64,000 nucleotides of DNA. It comes from Amycolatopsis sp. QT-25 (lineage in GTDB: Bacteria; Actinomycetota; Actinomycetes; Mycobacteriales; Pseudonocardiaceae). Below, piece after piece: positions 45,120 through 54,455 of this stretch; the stretch's first letter is position 1; each line of letters begins with the position of its first letter. The translations under genes and the position numbers were made by a program. The stretch lies in the NCBI RefSeq assembly GCF_029369745.1, contig NZ_CP120210.1, forward strand, positions 1,550,001 to 1,614,000, written 5' to 3'. A model generated the notes under the pieces. That model worked only from the letters and a program-made list of their open reading frames with translations. It had not been told where the DNA came from and did not search any database.

Positions 45120-45311
45120 CTATTTTCTCCGGTCTTCTTGGCGAAACCGGATCAGGACGATCAGTACCTTTCGTGCATCGGCTCGCTGGCTCGCATCGCG
45201 GGCGAGGAGTGCGGTCGCAACTGTCAGAAGTGTTGCGATCGACCATGTTGCGGGCAGAAAGAGCAGGGCTGCGTGGGCTTCAATCGGCACTGCTTTCCCC
45301 GTTCTTTTCAC
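45120..45311 (-). CDS. Small single-helix membrane protein
   Basis: 63 residues from GTG 45311 (or 56 from GTG 45290). One strong helix, HAALLFLPATWSIATLLTVA, followed by a positive tail DASQRADARKVLIVLIRFRQ. Proteins with this helix plus ...RRADARKVL tail are common as small unknowns in actinomycetes. It overlaps the end of the upstream 328-residue gene, so both are likely one transcript. Confidence 0.5.
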   Translation of the reverse strand: MKRTGKAVPIEAHAALLFLPATWSIATLLTVATALLARDASQRADARKVLIVLIRFRQEDRRK

Positions 45312-46266
45312 GGTGGCGAGCAGTGGTTTTGTCGCATCGACCGGTGCGTCGCGGTGGCAGGACGTCGTTATAGAGGTCGCTGCGCCGTAAGTTGAGGACT
45401 GTCGCGCCGATTGTGCAGTCGACTAATCTGGCGGAAGAAACATGTGTGCTGCATGGTTCGCAATAGCAGTGCGTTAACGTAATAGGCCGCATTGGTAGCC
45501 CGAATCGCCGGTCCAGGAGCCGGGCGATCAGGGTGGCGTGGTCCAGGTCGCCGGCCCACTCGACTGTGATCACAGCCCCGGCGTCGACTAAGTTGAACCA
45601 GAGGTCGGTGAACCTGAGCTGAGTTCGTGTGCGGAACGCGTGTGCTCTGCGGAGGAGCCTGCTGAGGAGGCGGACCGCGAGTTCGCCGTGTTCACTACGG
45701 TGGGCGAGTGGGTAGCCAAAGAAGGAGTATCGTTCTTCGCTGTGCAGAGTTGCGGCATCGCCCTGATAGGCCCTGTCGACGAAGTTGGGATCTTCATACG
45801 CCGCATACAAGGCGGAATTCCAGGCGGCACGTGATACCCCGCGCAAGATCACCTTTCCCGGGTGGTGCAGGCGGTGAAGTACGGCATCGCCGTGGTGTGT
45901 GAAACCTAGGCGTAGGCCCGCCACGCCGTTCAGGCCCGTGTCCACGTGTGCAAAGGGTGCGACGTGGCCTGCGAAATCCTTGAGGCAGTCCTGAGAAGGG
46001 GCGAGAGTTAGTAGCAGCTCGTTTTTTCGAGGAGTGCAGTCGGCGATGCCGAACGGATGCTGCGACGAGGACCCCGAGGATTGCGCTGGGGAGCCGTGGC
46101 CGATCTTGTCGAGGATCGAGGCTTCGAACTCCGCCTGATCGGGGCTCGCGTCGGGAATCAATGATTCTGTGTGGTTGAGTTTACGGATTTCGTCCAGCGC
46201 TCGAGTATACGGCTCGTTGGTGAAACGCATACGGTCACGGACGAGCTGGCTGCGGTTCTTCGACAC
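45280..46266 (-). CDS. Hypothetical protein, 328 residues
   Basis: GTG start at 46266. No signal peptide or membrane helix. Protein-like throughout the first 300 residues: ALDEIRKLNHTESLIPDA, FAHVDTGLNGVAGLRLGFTH, HHPGKVILRGVSRAAWNSAL, FTDLWFNLVDAGAVITVEWA. No domain recognised. The last 20 residues become basic and overlap the next small membrane gene. Slightly lower GC than neighbours in places suggests acquired DNA. Confidence 0.62.
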   Translation of the reverse strand: MSKNRSQLVRDRMRFTNEPYTRALDEIRKLNHTESLIPDASPDQAEFEASILDKIGHGSPAQSSGSSSQHPFGIADCTPRKNELLLTLAPSQDCLKDFAGHVAPFAHVDTGLNGVAGLRLGFTHHGDAVLHRLHHPGKVILRGVSRAAWNSALYAAYEDPNFVDRAYQGDAATLHSEERYSFFGYPLAHRSEHGELAVRLLSRLLRRAHAFRTRTQLRFTDLWFNLVDAGAVITVEWAGDLDHATLIARLLDRRFGLPMRPITLTHCYCEPCSTHVSSARLVDCTIGATVLNLRRSDLYNDVLPPRRTGRCDKTTARHREKNGESSAD

Positions 46267-46983
46267 AACTATCCTCGTGGCGCTCGCCCGGCCGTACGCA
46301 CTAGGTAGCTGTGGGCACCGTGGTGGTCAACACTCTCACAGGCAGGCACGCAGCCCATTTCGTCTTATGACTCCACTGCCGGGGTGGGGCCAACCGAGGC
46401 GCCTGTGCGCCGAACTCACGGTACCCATGTGATCAAGTTGCTGTCAAAACGGCACGCGGCGGGGCAGGTCGATGCGTGCGTTCGCTGCTTGCCGACGGGG
46501 GATCCCATGTCGTGACAAGTGCGCGATGGTGGCGTTGCGCCGGTCGCTGTGGGTGAGAGTCTGGCCTTGATCTCCTCCGTTGGTTTGAGCTGCCGTGAGC
46601 CGTTCGGTGCGTTGCCGCCGAGCTCGTTAACCGGGTGTCGCTGGGCTGCGGGACGGTCGATGCCCGCTGTTCAGAGCGGTCCAGAAGGGGAAGAGAGGGA
46701 AGCCGCGGTGACGGCGACGGTCAGAGCGCGGCAGGTACGAACTCTGAACTAACGGCAGTGCCGCAACGGCGAGTTCTTGTGTTGCAGCGGCTGGGAGCTG
46801 TCATCGGTAATGTCGCCACCGTTTGCGAGGCGAGGTGAGGGCAGGGTCGGCGATAGGGCGAACTTGACGTCGTATTTCTGCAGCGCGTTCGGGTAGCGGC
46901 GTTCGTCGGCAGGGGGCGAGCCCAGAGGCATACGCGGTTCATTTCTTCGCACTCGATACTGCATTGGGGTAGAGTTCGGACTC
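46267..46983. other. Gene-poor stretch
   Basis: Just over 700 bases with only short, shadow-like frames. The promoter for the 46984 operon should be here. Nothing else recognised. Confidence 0.38.
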
Positions 46984-47790
46984 GTGACTGAGCAGGCGAG
47001 GGTTTTGGGGATGTTGCGTGGCTCTGGCGTGCTGGACGGCATCGCCTGGGCGCACAGGTCGGCCTACCGGCAGGTGCGCCAGGACTACAACCCTGCAGGT
47101 GGCCACAAGCAGTCCTGGATCGGCTACAACGCCTACATCTACCTGCTGGATCGTCTCGACCGGGTCTTCCAGTGCGGAGACTTCGCGGCACAGCCGGGTG
47201 AGGAATCGGTGGGGCGCGACGTGCTGGCGGATGGCATCGCCGGGCGGGACTTCCAGTCGATACCGTTGCTGCCTGCGGGCACCGTGGTCCGATATGACCT
47301 CAACGGATCTCCTGGCTGGGTGGTCGATGGCTGGCGATGGCTGCTGGCCTCGTACAAATTCGGGCAGGTCAGGAAGATTCGCTGGCCGGAGAAGAGCGAT
47401 ACGAAGCAGACAGTCGCGCGGCAGCCTCACTCCGAGGACGACGGTGGCCTGTTCCCGGTCACGGCGATTCCCGGCTTGCCGCCGTTGGAGGGGCTTCCGG
47501 ACCACGAGCGTGATCTCCGGAAGACCTTGGTTCTCGCGCATGCGATGGACCCGGTGACCGTCGACTTCGAGCTGTTCTTCGGTCGCATCCGGTGGAACTC
47601 TGACCATGGCGATGCCTGGGTGTGGCGGGAGAATCTGCTGGATCTGCCGCCTGGGCCCCAGAAGAGTGGGACGCGGCCGCAGCCGGTCGACCCGATTCTC
47701 CCGCCGTCCGGAGATGCCGCTGACGCGGACGTGCGAGTCCGGAGGTCGGCGCGCGGTGATGGCGGACCGCGTGCTATTGGTGACGCATGA
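46984..47790 (+). CDS. Hypothetical protein coupled to an ImmA/IrrE metalloprotease
   Basis: 268 residues from GTG 46984. No known domain. Features: SAYRQVRQDYNPAGGHKQSW, IGYNAYIYLLDRLDRVFQCG, GSPGWVVDGWRWLLASYKFG; the C-terminal 60 residues are Pro/Arg-rich and likely disordered. The stop overlaps the next ATG (ATGA), so the pair is made together. Paired genes of this kind are often a protease plus a substrate, toxin or sensor, so this may be the protease's partner; that is inference. Confidence 0.65.
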   Translation: MTEQARVLGMLRGSGVLDGIAWAHRSAYRQVRQDYNPAGGHKQSWIGYNAYIYLLDRLDRVFQCGDFAAQPGEESVGRDVLADGIAGRDFQSIPLLPAGTVVRYDLNGSPGWVVDGWRWLLASYKFGQVRKIRWPEKSDTKQTVARQPHSEDDGGLFPVTAIPGLPPLEGLPDHERDLRKTLVLAHAMDPVTVDFELFFGRIRWNSDHGDAWVWRENLLDLPPGPQKSGTRPQPVDPILPPSGDAADADVRVRRSARGDGGPRAIGDA

Positions 47791-48872
47791 CTGAACGGCT
47801 GGGCGATATCGCCGCCTTCTTCGACGGCGGTCGCCTGACCCTGGCTCGACAACTGGCGGGCTTGCGGAAGAACGCTCTGGCGGCGTTGATCCAGAAAACG
47901 CCTACAGCGGTCGCGGCATACGAGAGCGGGACGAAGAGACCGGCCCCGGCCACGGTAGGCGCCCTGGCGATGGCATTGGAGGTCGCGCCGGGATTCTTTC
48001 TGGCCCGGAAGCAGTCGTTCCCGGTCGCCGCCACTGCCCCGCATTTCCGGTCATTGAGATCGACCAGTCAGATCTCGCGTGATCAGGCCTACTCCTACGG
48101 ATGCCTCGCCGTTGACATCGCGACCACGATCGAGCGACATGTCGAGTTCCCGAAACGTGACCTGCCCAGCTACCCGGTATCAACCGAAGAAACCGGTGGC
48201 CGCGCTCCGCAGGAGGCGGCGTTACTGCTGCGGAAGCAATGGGAAATGCCGTCAGGGCCAGTTGGACATCTTGTCAGGCTGGCGGAGAGTCACGGCAGCC
48301 TTGTCGTGTTCAGTCCCCTGGACAACGCGACGGTCGACGCGTACTCCTTCGACACGCCCGAGTGGCCAATTATCCTGCTCAATCCATTGAAGGACGACTA
48401 CTACCGCCAACGCTTCGACGTGGCACACGAGCTCGGGCACTTGGTGATGCATGTGGATGCCGAACCAGGGGGCCGGATCGTCGAGGATCAAGCGCACCGG
48501 TTTGCCGCGGAGTTGTTGATGCCGGCAGATGAGATCGCCGAACAGCTGCCAAGCAGGGCGGACTGGCGGCGACTCGGCCAGCTCAAGCAGCACTGGAACG
48601 TCAGCCTGCAAGCCCTCTTGTTCCGGGCGCGAACGCTCGGTGTCATGAGCGACGTCACCTATCGCAACGCGATGGTCACGGTATCTTCCAAAGGATGGCG
48701 GCGCCGCGAGCCTGGCCCGATGCCCTTACTGGAGCGGCCGTCTCTGTTGCCTCGCGCCATCGAACTCATTCACACCGAAACCCAGGTAGACGAACTTGCA
48801 CTCGCATCGGAGTGTCAGGCACCGCTTGAGCTATTCAGGACCATCACATCGCGTTCTCCGGCGGTTGGCTAG
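47787..48872 (+). CDS. XRE-type regulator fused to ImmA/IrrE zinc metallopeptidase
   Basis: 361 residues. N-terminal helix-turn-helix at about 15-60 (LTLARQLAGLRKNALAALIQ, TPTAVAAYESGTKRPAPATV). C-terminal COG2856 peptidase with the zinc motif FDVAHELGHLVMH (H-E-x-x-H) and the downstream glutamate region EDQAHRFAAELLMPADEIAE. Family members cleave repressors or antitoxins on stress signals and act in phage, mobile-element and toxin-antitoxin control. Here it is translationally coupled to an unknown 268-residue protein and lies just upstream of the RHIM-motif NTPase pair, so a regulatory link is possible but unproven. Confidence 0.88.
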   Translation: MTERLGDIAAFFDGGRLTLARQLAGLRKNALAALIQKTPTAVAAYESGTKRPAPATVGALAMALEVAPGFFLARKQSFPVAATAPHFRSLRSTSQISRDQAYSYGCLAVDIATTIERHVEFPKRDLPSYPVSTEETGGRAPQEAALLLRKQWEMPSGPVGHLVRLAESHGSLVVFSPLDNATVDAYSFDTPEWPIILLNPLKDDYYRQRFDVAHELGHLVMHVDAEPGGRIVEDQAHRFAAELLMPADEIAEQLPSRADWRRLGQLKQHWNVSLQALLFRARTLGVMSDVTYRNAMVTVSSKGWRRREPGPMPLLERPSLLPRAIELIHTETQVDELALASECQAPLELFRTITSRSPAVG

Positions 48873-49010
48873 CGCCAGAATCCGCCGAACTGTGCTGTCG
48901 GAGACATCTGAGGCTCGATCTACACGTCTGGTAGCGCCGTAGCGATCTTCGTGCAGCCAACGATTAATCTAGGACGAAGTCGCTGGCGAAGCGTCGGCTG
49001 GGGAGGTCGT

Positions 49011-49361
49011 ATGGGCAGGCTTGGACGCCGCTTCTGGTGGCTCGGAGGCATGGCTGCTGTCGGCCTGGTGCTCTGGGGAGCGTGGCAGCTTGGCGCATTG
49101 AACTGGCTGTGGGAGGAAAACCATCCATATCGGCCGGTGGTCGAAGCACTGAGCTGGGTTGCAGGCATCGCAGGACTGATTCTCGGGGCAATCACGCTGA
49201 TTGTCTCGCTACGCCAGATGCAGCGCGAACACAGAACCGAGGGTGGGGCTGCAACGCGACCAGCAACCAAGGTGGCCGGAAAGTATACGGTCGAAGTTCG
49301 AGACGGTCGTGGGGTCCAGATCGGTGACCACAACACACAGACCAACCACTTCGACCGGTAG
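49011..49361 (+). CDS. Two-helix membrane protein with C-terminal RHIM-like motif
   Basis: Start at ATG 49011, with GGGGAGG four bases before; the frame is open to a GTG at 48951 but that lacks a ribosome site. 116 residues: helix 1 at about 8-34 (RFWWLGGMAAVGLVLWGAWQ), helix 2 at about 47-67 (LSWVAGIAGLILGAITLIVS), a basic linker, then residues 101-114 GVQIGDHNTQTNHF at the very end. V-Q-I-G is the RHIM-type core, and G-x-N-x-Q motifs of this kind are known as bacterial amyloid signalling sequences linked to NLR-like NTPases. The adjacent NTPase carries an almost identical motif at its N-terminus. Predicted role: membrane effector recruited by motif co-assembly (inference). Confidence 0.72.
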   Translation: MGRLGRRFWWLGGMAAVGLVLWGAWQLGALNWLWEENHPYRPVVEALSWVAGIAGLILGAITLIVSLRQMQREHRTEGGAATRPATKVAGKYTVEVRDGRGVQIGDHNTQTNHFDR

Positions 49362-49367
49362 TTAACA

Positions 49368-52300
49368 GTGTTCTCCCGAGATCGACAGGACCGCGGTCCG
49401 ACCCCGTCGGAGCTGGCGCGGCGTGTCGACGTCAGCCAAAGCGAAGGCGTGCAGGTTGGCGATCACAACACGCAAAACAACACCTACGTGGTTATTCACC
49501 CCGAGGGTAACGGTGTCGTCCCGGCAGCACGGGACGATGAGGCGATCAGCGATACCGTGGACAGGAACTACCGGCGGAACCGGATCACGCGGCCGCCGGT
49601 CATGGCTGCTCATCCTGGAGCGTCACTTCTGGCCGACCGGTTGACTGCAGATGATGGCCGTCCAGTTGTTGTGATGCACGGTCGTGCCGGTTCAGGCAAG
49701 AGCACGGTCGCGGCCGAGGCTGTGAAACAGCTGACCGAGGCCGGCTGGACGGCCGCGGTAGTGCGCATGGACGCGATCGACAGTGTCTGCCGAAACGCCG
49801 CGGCATTAGGGAAGGCAGCAGACCTGCGGTCATCCCCTGTGGACGTCCTGGCTGCGGCAGCCGGCGGTGGACCGGCCGTTCTCGTCATTGATCAGCTCGA
49901 TGCGGTGAGTACGTACAGCGGCCGCATCCCCGACAGCTACCACGCCGTCGCCGAGGCGGTCGAACAGGCGAGTAGGCACGGCCGAATGAAGGTCGTCCTC
50001 GTCGTGCGCACAGCTGATCTTTTGGATGATCCGAGAATGAGGTTTCTGCTACTCGACGAGGACAAGGTCGAGCAGCTCGAGGTCGGGGACCTTGATGCCA
50101 CGGCGGTACGTGCTGCTCTCGCTGAGTTTAACGTCGACGCGACCTCACTAGCGGCCGATACGTTCGACTTGTTGCGCGTCCCTCTGCACCTGGCGGTTTT
50201 CTTCCGGCTGGAAGCCAAGTCTCGTGAGCTACCGTACCGGACACTTCCGGACCTGTATCGACAGTTCACCGGCCAGCTCCGTTCGCTGGTCGAAGGCGAC
50301 CTTGGGGCGGCTGGCTGGCACGGGGCGATCGCCCCTCTCGTGACCTACATGAGCGAACACGAGACCCTGCATGCACCAGCTGCGCTCCTCGATCGGCTTC
50401 CGCCACGCGCACGGCCAGCACTGGCTTCGGCGGGGATCTTCCGCGATGACGGCGACACCGTCCAGTTCTTTCATGAGACCTACTTCGACTTCTTGTTCGC
50501 ACAAGAATTCGTCGCCCAGGGACAAGATCTGCACGACTTCGTGGTGAACTCGGGTCAGCAACTGTTCCGGCGCGCCCAGCTGCGCCAGGTCCTCGAACAC
50601 CTCATCGGGGTCAATCGACGGCGGTTCCGGACAGACGCGGTCCGGCTCTTGACCAGCGACGCGATTCGTTCGAACCTTCTCGACGTCGTGATCGGGGTCC
50701 TCAGTTCCCTGCCGGCCGCGGCAGACGACTGGCTGGCGATCGAACCGTTCGCATTCAGCGGCTCACGTCGTAGTGGGCGGCTCCTCGCTCTGCTGATGGA
50801 GCCCGCTTGGTTCGATGCTGCCGACTCGGCCGGTCGTTGGGAGCCGCTGCTCACGGAGACTGCGATGGCTACACCCACGGCCAACGTGCTGATCAGGGCG
50901 GCCAGGGAGCGTGGGAAACGCGTCGCTGAACTGGTCAAGCCGTTCATCGGCAGCTGTGACGAGTGGACGCTTCGACTGCGGTCCATGGTCGAGTGGTTTC
51001 TGTCGCCAGGCCTGGTCGACCTGACCGTTGAGCTGCTCCGCCGCGGCTTGTTGGACGGAGCTCGAGGGCCGATCGCGGTCAACAGCAACTTCTGGTCGAT
51101 CATTGCCGGCCTGCATGACGAAGACCCCGCAGGAGCGGCGCGGGTTGTCGGTGCGTACTTAAACCGCGCCAGAGAACGAGCACAGGCCGACGACGTCGCC
51201 AACCCGTTTCCGGACTACATCGACCAGGCAAGAGGTGCCGGTGGCGACAAGACGATCGTCGAGATCGCCACAGCAGCGCCTCAGCAGTACCTGGAGCACG
51301 TGCTCCCCTTCGTACTTACTGTATTGGACGACACTGCCACGGACGCCGATGGCGAGCGAAAGGCCGGCGGTCCTTGGGCGTACAGGTTCTACCGATCTCA
51401 TCAAGTCACCGACGCAGTCTTAGACGGCATCGATATCGCCCTACGCGCGACTGCACATGACCTTTGGAGCAGCTCGAGCTCCATTATCCCCACTTTGCGC
51501 AGCAGTGATCACGAGGTCGCGCGATTTCTCGCGTGCCGTGCCTACGCAGTCATCGCCGAGCAAGCAGCGGACGAGGCGATCGACTGGCTGCGATCGGATG
51601 ACCGAAACCTGAAACTAGGCTGGCATGGCAGCAACGTCTGGGCATCACGGCTACTCATCGAGGCGGCCACACCGCATTGCGGCGATGCCCAACTCGAGGC
51701 TCTAGGCACGAAGCTCCTTGCCTACTACCCCGCCTGGGAGAAGAAACCCGGTAGAAATGGAGCCTGGGGGTACACCCAGTACGTGCTGATGTCGGCGTTG
51801 TCTGAGAGCCGGCTGTCACCTGCTGTCAGACGCAGGCTAGGTGAACTCGAGCGCAAGTTCACTCGCGCCGTGATCCGGCCGCCCGAGCCTGTTGAAGCTC
51901 ACTTCGTTGGCCCGCCGGTGCCCGAAAAGGCAGGCGAACACATGACCAACGAAGACTGGTTGCGAGCTATCGCCAAGTACAGTTCGAGGGAGGAACTCGC
52001 TCGTCGGAACTTTGCGGTCGGAGGCTCGCGAGAACTCGCCCAACTGCTCGGTCGCCGTGCCACGATCGAACCGCAACGCTTCACCGAACTCGCCTTGACC
52101 TTTGACGAACAAATTCCGACATACAACATCATCGAAGTCGTCAACGCAGTCGCTGGCAAGATCACCACCGCAGAGCTGACTGAACTGTGCGAACACGCAA
52201 GGCATATCGTAGGAGAAGCGGCTGGCCAAGCCGTGTGCCGCGCAATTGCGAACTCCGCTGAGGAAGCTACGGACGCACTGATCGACCTGGTCGAGCACTA

Positions 52301-53273
52301 CGCTCGAGCAGCTGATCCTGCGGTGGAACGCGCGGGAGGACGACCCGATGACGACTTCGAGCTGGCAACGGAAGGGATGAACTCGACGCGTGGAGTTGCC
52401 GCTGCGACTATCGGTCAGATTCTCGCCGCCGAGGCGACGTACGGACCTCGGCTGCTCCCAGTTGTGGCGGAACTCGCGCAGGATCCAATCCTGTCTGTAC
52501 GCGCAGAGGCCGCTCGTCCTAGTTTGGCGCTATTCGCAAGCCACTTGGAGCAGGCCCTCGATATCGCTGACGCCCTGTTCTCCACAAGTGCGATCGAGAT
52601 ACACTATTCAAACCCCGCTAACGAGCTGCTGTTGCAGGCCATCTTCGATGCAGGTCCGCGTTTCGCACGGCACCTCAATCGTGCGCTCAAAACAGACAGC
52701 CCCATCGCGGTGAGGGCTGGCCACATCTGGGCCAACGCCTTATTGAACGACCGGCTACCGGAGGCATGCCCCTCCGACGTCACCGACTTGCCGATCCTGG
52801 CGCGGCAGGGGGCCGCGCAAACCATGGCCACTGCACCGCACCTTGCTGCCACCGAGCTCGTCAGGCTATTTGACGACGGCGACCCAGATGTCCGCAAAGC
52901 CGCCTCTGCGGCGATCCGAGTCCTCCACGAACCAGCCTCTGCCTCGATCAGTGAACGCGTCGTGGTGGCGTATGCGACCAGCCGAGCCTTCCCAGACAAC
53001 TGCGGTGACCTCTTCCACGCGCTCAAGCAAAGCCTGAGACTTCTGCCCTCCATCACGATCATCGCTTGCGAGCGCGCCGTCGAACACGCTGGTGTTGAAC
53101 TCGGTGATCTAAGCAGGGCTACCGCGGCTATCAGCCGTGACATTGTCACCGTCGTGCTCCGGCTCTATCGACAAGGCGACGCGGCGATGCGCGATAGATG
53201 TCTCAACGTCGTGGACAAGCTGGCCGATGTCGGGGCATACGGGCTGCCAGAGGCGCTCCAACGCGAGCGCTGA
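49368..53273 (+). CDS. Giant NLR-like P-loop NTPase with N-terminal RHIM-like motif and helical repeats
   Basis: 1301 residues from GTG 49368, seven bases after the membrane protein. Residues 27-40 are GVQVGDHNTQNNTY, matching the neighbour's C-terminal motif at 11 of 14 positions. P-loop domain: Walker A GRAGSGKST at 105-113, Walker B GPAVLVIDQLDAV at about 161-173, then VVLVVRTADLLDDPRM as a sensor-1-like strand and FFHETYFDFLFAQEF as in STAND winged-helix regions. From about 430 the rest is alpha-helical repeats (HEAT-like; e.g. DPILSVRAEAARPSLALFAS, GDPDVRKAASAAIRVLHEPA). This is the sensor-NTPase plan of bacterial NLR-like defence proteins, without a fused enzymatic effector. The separate membrane protein is the likely effector. 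Confidence 0.82.
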   Translation: MFSRDRQDRGPTPSELARRVDVSQSEGVQVGDHNTQNNTYVVIHPEGNGVVPAARDDEAISDTVDRNYRRNRITRPPVMAAHPGASLLADRLTADDGRPVVVMHGRAGSGKSTVAAEAVKQLTEAGWTAAVVRMDAIDSVCRNAAALGKAADLRSSPVDVLAAAAGGGPAVLVIDQLDAVSTYSGRIPDSYHAVAEAVEQASRHGRMKVVLVVRTADLLDDPRMRFLLLDEDKVEQLEVGDLDATAVRAALAEFNVDATSLAADTFDLLRVPLHLAVFFRLEAKSRELPYRTLPDLYRQFTGQLRSLVEGDLGAAGWHGAIAPLVTYMSEHETLHAPAALLDRLPPRARPALASAGIFRDDGDTVQFFHETYFDFLFAQEFVAQGQDLHDFVVNSGQQLFRRAQLRQVLEHLIGVNRRRFRTDAVRLLTSDAIRSNLLDVVIGVLSSLPAAADDWLAIEPFAFSGSRRSGRLLALLMEPAWFDAADSAGRWEPLLTETAMATPTANVLIRAARERGKRVAELVKPFIGSCDEWTLRLRSMVEWFLSPGLVDLTVELLRRGLLDGARGPIAVNSNFWSIIAGLHDEDPAGAARVVGAYLNRARERAQADDVANPFPDYIDQARGAGGDKTIVEIATAAPQQYLEHVLPFVLTVLDDTATDADGERKAGGPWAYRFYRSHQVTDAVLDGIDIALRATAHDLWSSSSSIIPTLRSSDHEVARFLACRAYAVIAEQAADEAIDWLRSDDRNLKLGWHGSNVWASRLLIEAATPHCGDAQLEALGTKLLAYYPAWEKKPGRNGAWGYTQYVLMSALSESRLSPAVRRRLGELERKFTRAVIRPPEPVEAHFVGPPVPEKAGEHMTNEDWLRAIAKYSSREELARRNFAVGGSRELAQLLGRRATIEPQRFTELALTFDEQIPTYNIIEVVNAVAGKITTAELTELCEHARHIVGEAAGQAVCRAIANSAEEATDALIDLVEHYARAADPAVERAGGRPDDDFELATEGMNSTRGVAAATIGQILAAEATYGPRLLPVVAELAQDPILSVRAEAARPSLALFASHLEQALDIADALFSTSAIEIHYSNPANELLLQAIFDAGPRFARHLNRALKTDSPIAVRAGHIWANALLNDRLPEACPSDVTDLPILARQGAAQTMATAPHLAATELVRLFDDGDPDVRKAASAAIRVLHEPASASISERVVVAYATSRAFPDNCGDLFHALKQSLRLLPSITIIACERAVEHAGVELGDLSRATAAISRDIVTVVLRLYRQGDAAMRDRCLNVVDKLADVGAYGLPEALQRER

Positions 53274-53460
53274 CAGGCGGGCGCGCGGCCTGGGCAGCGC
53301 CTCTGGTTGTCTACCTGTTCAGAGGACGTTGCTGAGGCATTTCTTGTGATCCCATTTTCGCCACCGTCGGCCAGTGCTCCAGCGTCACCTAGTGACCCTG
53401 TCGGGTAACCGGGACTCGTTGATGGCAGGGAGCCGCTGTAGAGCGGCGAGGCCGCGCCTG

Positions 53461-53613
53461 CGCCGTCTCCGATTGGGCTCCGTTGCCGAAGTAGAGCCCT
53501 ACACGGCCCGATACAGCCTGGCACTTGGATGGAAGGCAAGACCTGCGCTGACCTGCACAGATGGCCGAAACTCGCCCCTTTGCGTCACTGGCTGACCGTG
53601 CGGTGGAGGGGAC
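53461..53613 (+). repeat. Element-end sequence, copy 2
   Basis: Ungapped relative of 43806-43958, leading straight into the tRNA-Thr 3' half. Marks the probable right end of an inserted element that would include the NTPase locus. Confidence 0.6.
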
Positions 53614-53655
53614 TTGTAAACAGAAGGTCAGGGGTTCGAGCCCCCTTGGCGGCTC
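53611..53655 (+). other. tRNA-Thr(TGT) 3' half, attachment-site remnant
   Basis: ACTTGTAAAC (loop CTTGTAA, anticodon TGT), then AGAAGGTC, T-arm AGGGG-TTCGAGC-CCCCT with a perfect stem, and acceptor strand TGGCGGCT. The bases before the anticodon loop do not pair with those after it and no D-arm is found, so only the 3' half is present. Confidence 0.62.
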
Positions 53656-53696
53656 AAGATCAACATGATCGTTAACCTGCTGATTCGCCGCGTTAT

Positions 53697-54455
53697 GTGA
53701 GCGTTGTTCATATTTTCCTCGGCGTCATTGGGCTCCGTTTCGTCTCCGTTTTCACAACCGTGCCGATTTCGGGTCGAGTCTGCCTGCGGTACGGACGATG
53801 TCTGGGCAGGATGAGGCGGGCGCTCAGGACGTGCCTCTCAGGGCTCTGGCGAGGCATGCTGTCTCGCATGGGCAGAGGTCCGCGCCGCGAGCGGCTCAGG
53901 TTTAGGCAAGAGGCCGATGGAGCGAGCACGCGCGAGTTTCTAAGGCGCGAAGAAGCTGATCCGGTCAACGCTCGCGACGGCAACGGCCAGCCGATCCGCA
54001 CGCTGGAGAATCGTCGCAAGTGGCGTGAGGAGTCCGAACGGCTCGCGAAGTGGTTCTTCGATCTTCACCCGGTAACGCAGAAGAAGGTGACGGCGTTCGT
54101 GGTCCGGTGCCCGGCGAAGGGATGTCTGCTCGGTCGGGTGTTTCGGCGAGGAGACCCACGGACGGGGGTCCGCTACGTCTGGCTGGGCGAATCGGTCCCA
54201 GGCCGAGATGCGGCGGCCATCGTCCATTGGGCTTGGGACGGCGGCCGTGGTTCGAAGGACTTCATGTTCGCGAGCTGCAAGCACGGAACGGGACGCATCC
54301 GGCTCGGGGTGCTCATGGGCATGGCCGAGGCGCTGGATTTCCCGCCCCCCACTCCATCCGAAGACTGGCTGCATCACTACGACGAAGCCGTTCAACGCGG
54401 CTACGCCCGCCAGACGATCATCGTGCCGGACGCACAGTGGACTGCACGCCCGTGA
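53697..54455 (+). CDS. Hypothetical protein
   Basis: The frame opens at GTG 53697 but the first 50 residues are unlike the rest; ATG 53811 or the Met codons at about 53856-53871 (MGRGPRRERLRFRQEA) are likelier starts. The C-terminal 170 residues look real and soluble: REESERLAKWFFDLHPVTQK, KVTAFVVRCPAKGCLLGRVF, GRDAAAIVHWAWDGGRGSKD, SEDWLHHYDEAVQRGYAR. The CPAKGC pair might bind metal. Family not recognised. Confidence 0.52.
   Translation: MSVVHIFLGVIGLRFVSVFTTVPISGRVCLRYGRCLGRMRRALRTCLSGLWRGMLSRMGRGPRRERLRFRQEADGASTREFLRREEADPVNARDGNGQPIRTLENRRKWREESERLAKWFFDLHPVTQKKVTAFVVRCPAKGCLLGRVFRRGDPRTGVRYVWLGESVPGRDAAAIVHWAWDGGRGSKDFMFASCKHGTGRIRLGVLMGMAEALDFPPPTPSEDWLHHYDEAVQRGYARQTIIVPDAQWTARP

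Noticed and set aside
44444..45373. 309-codon plus-strand frame
   Set aside because: Ser/Arg-rich, no domain; opposite to two better-supported small membrane proteins.
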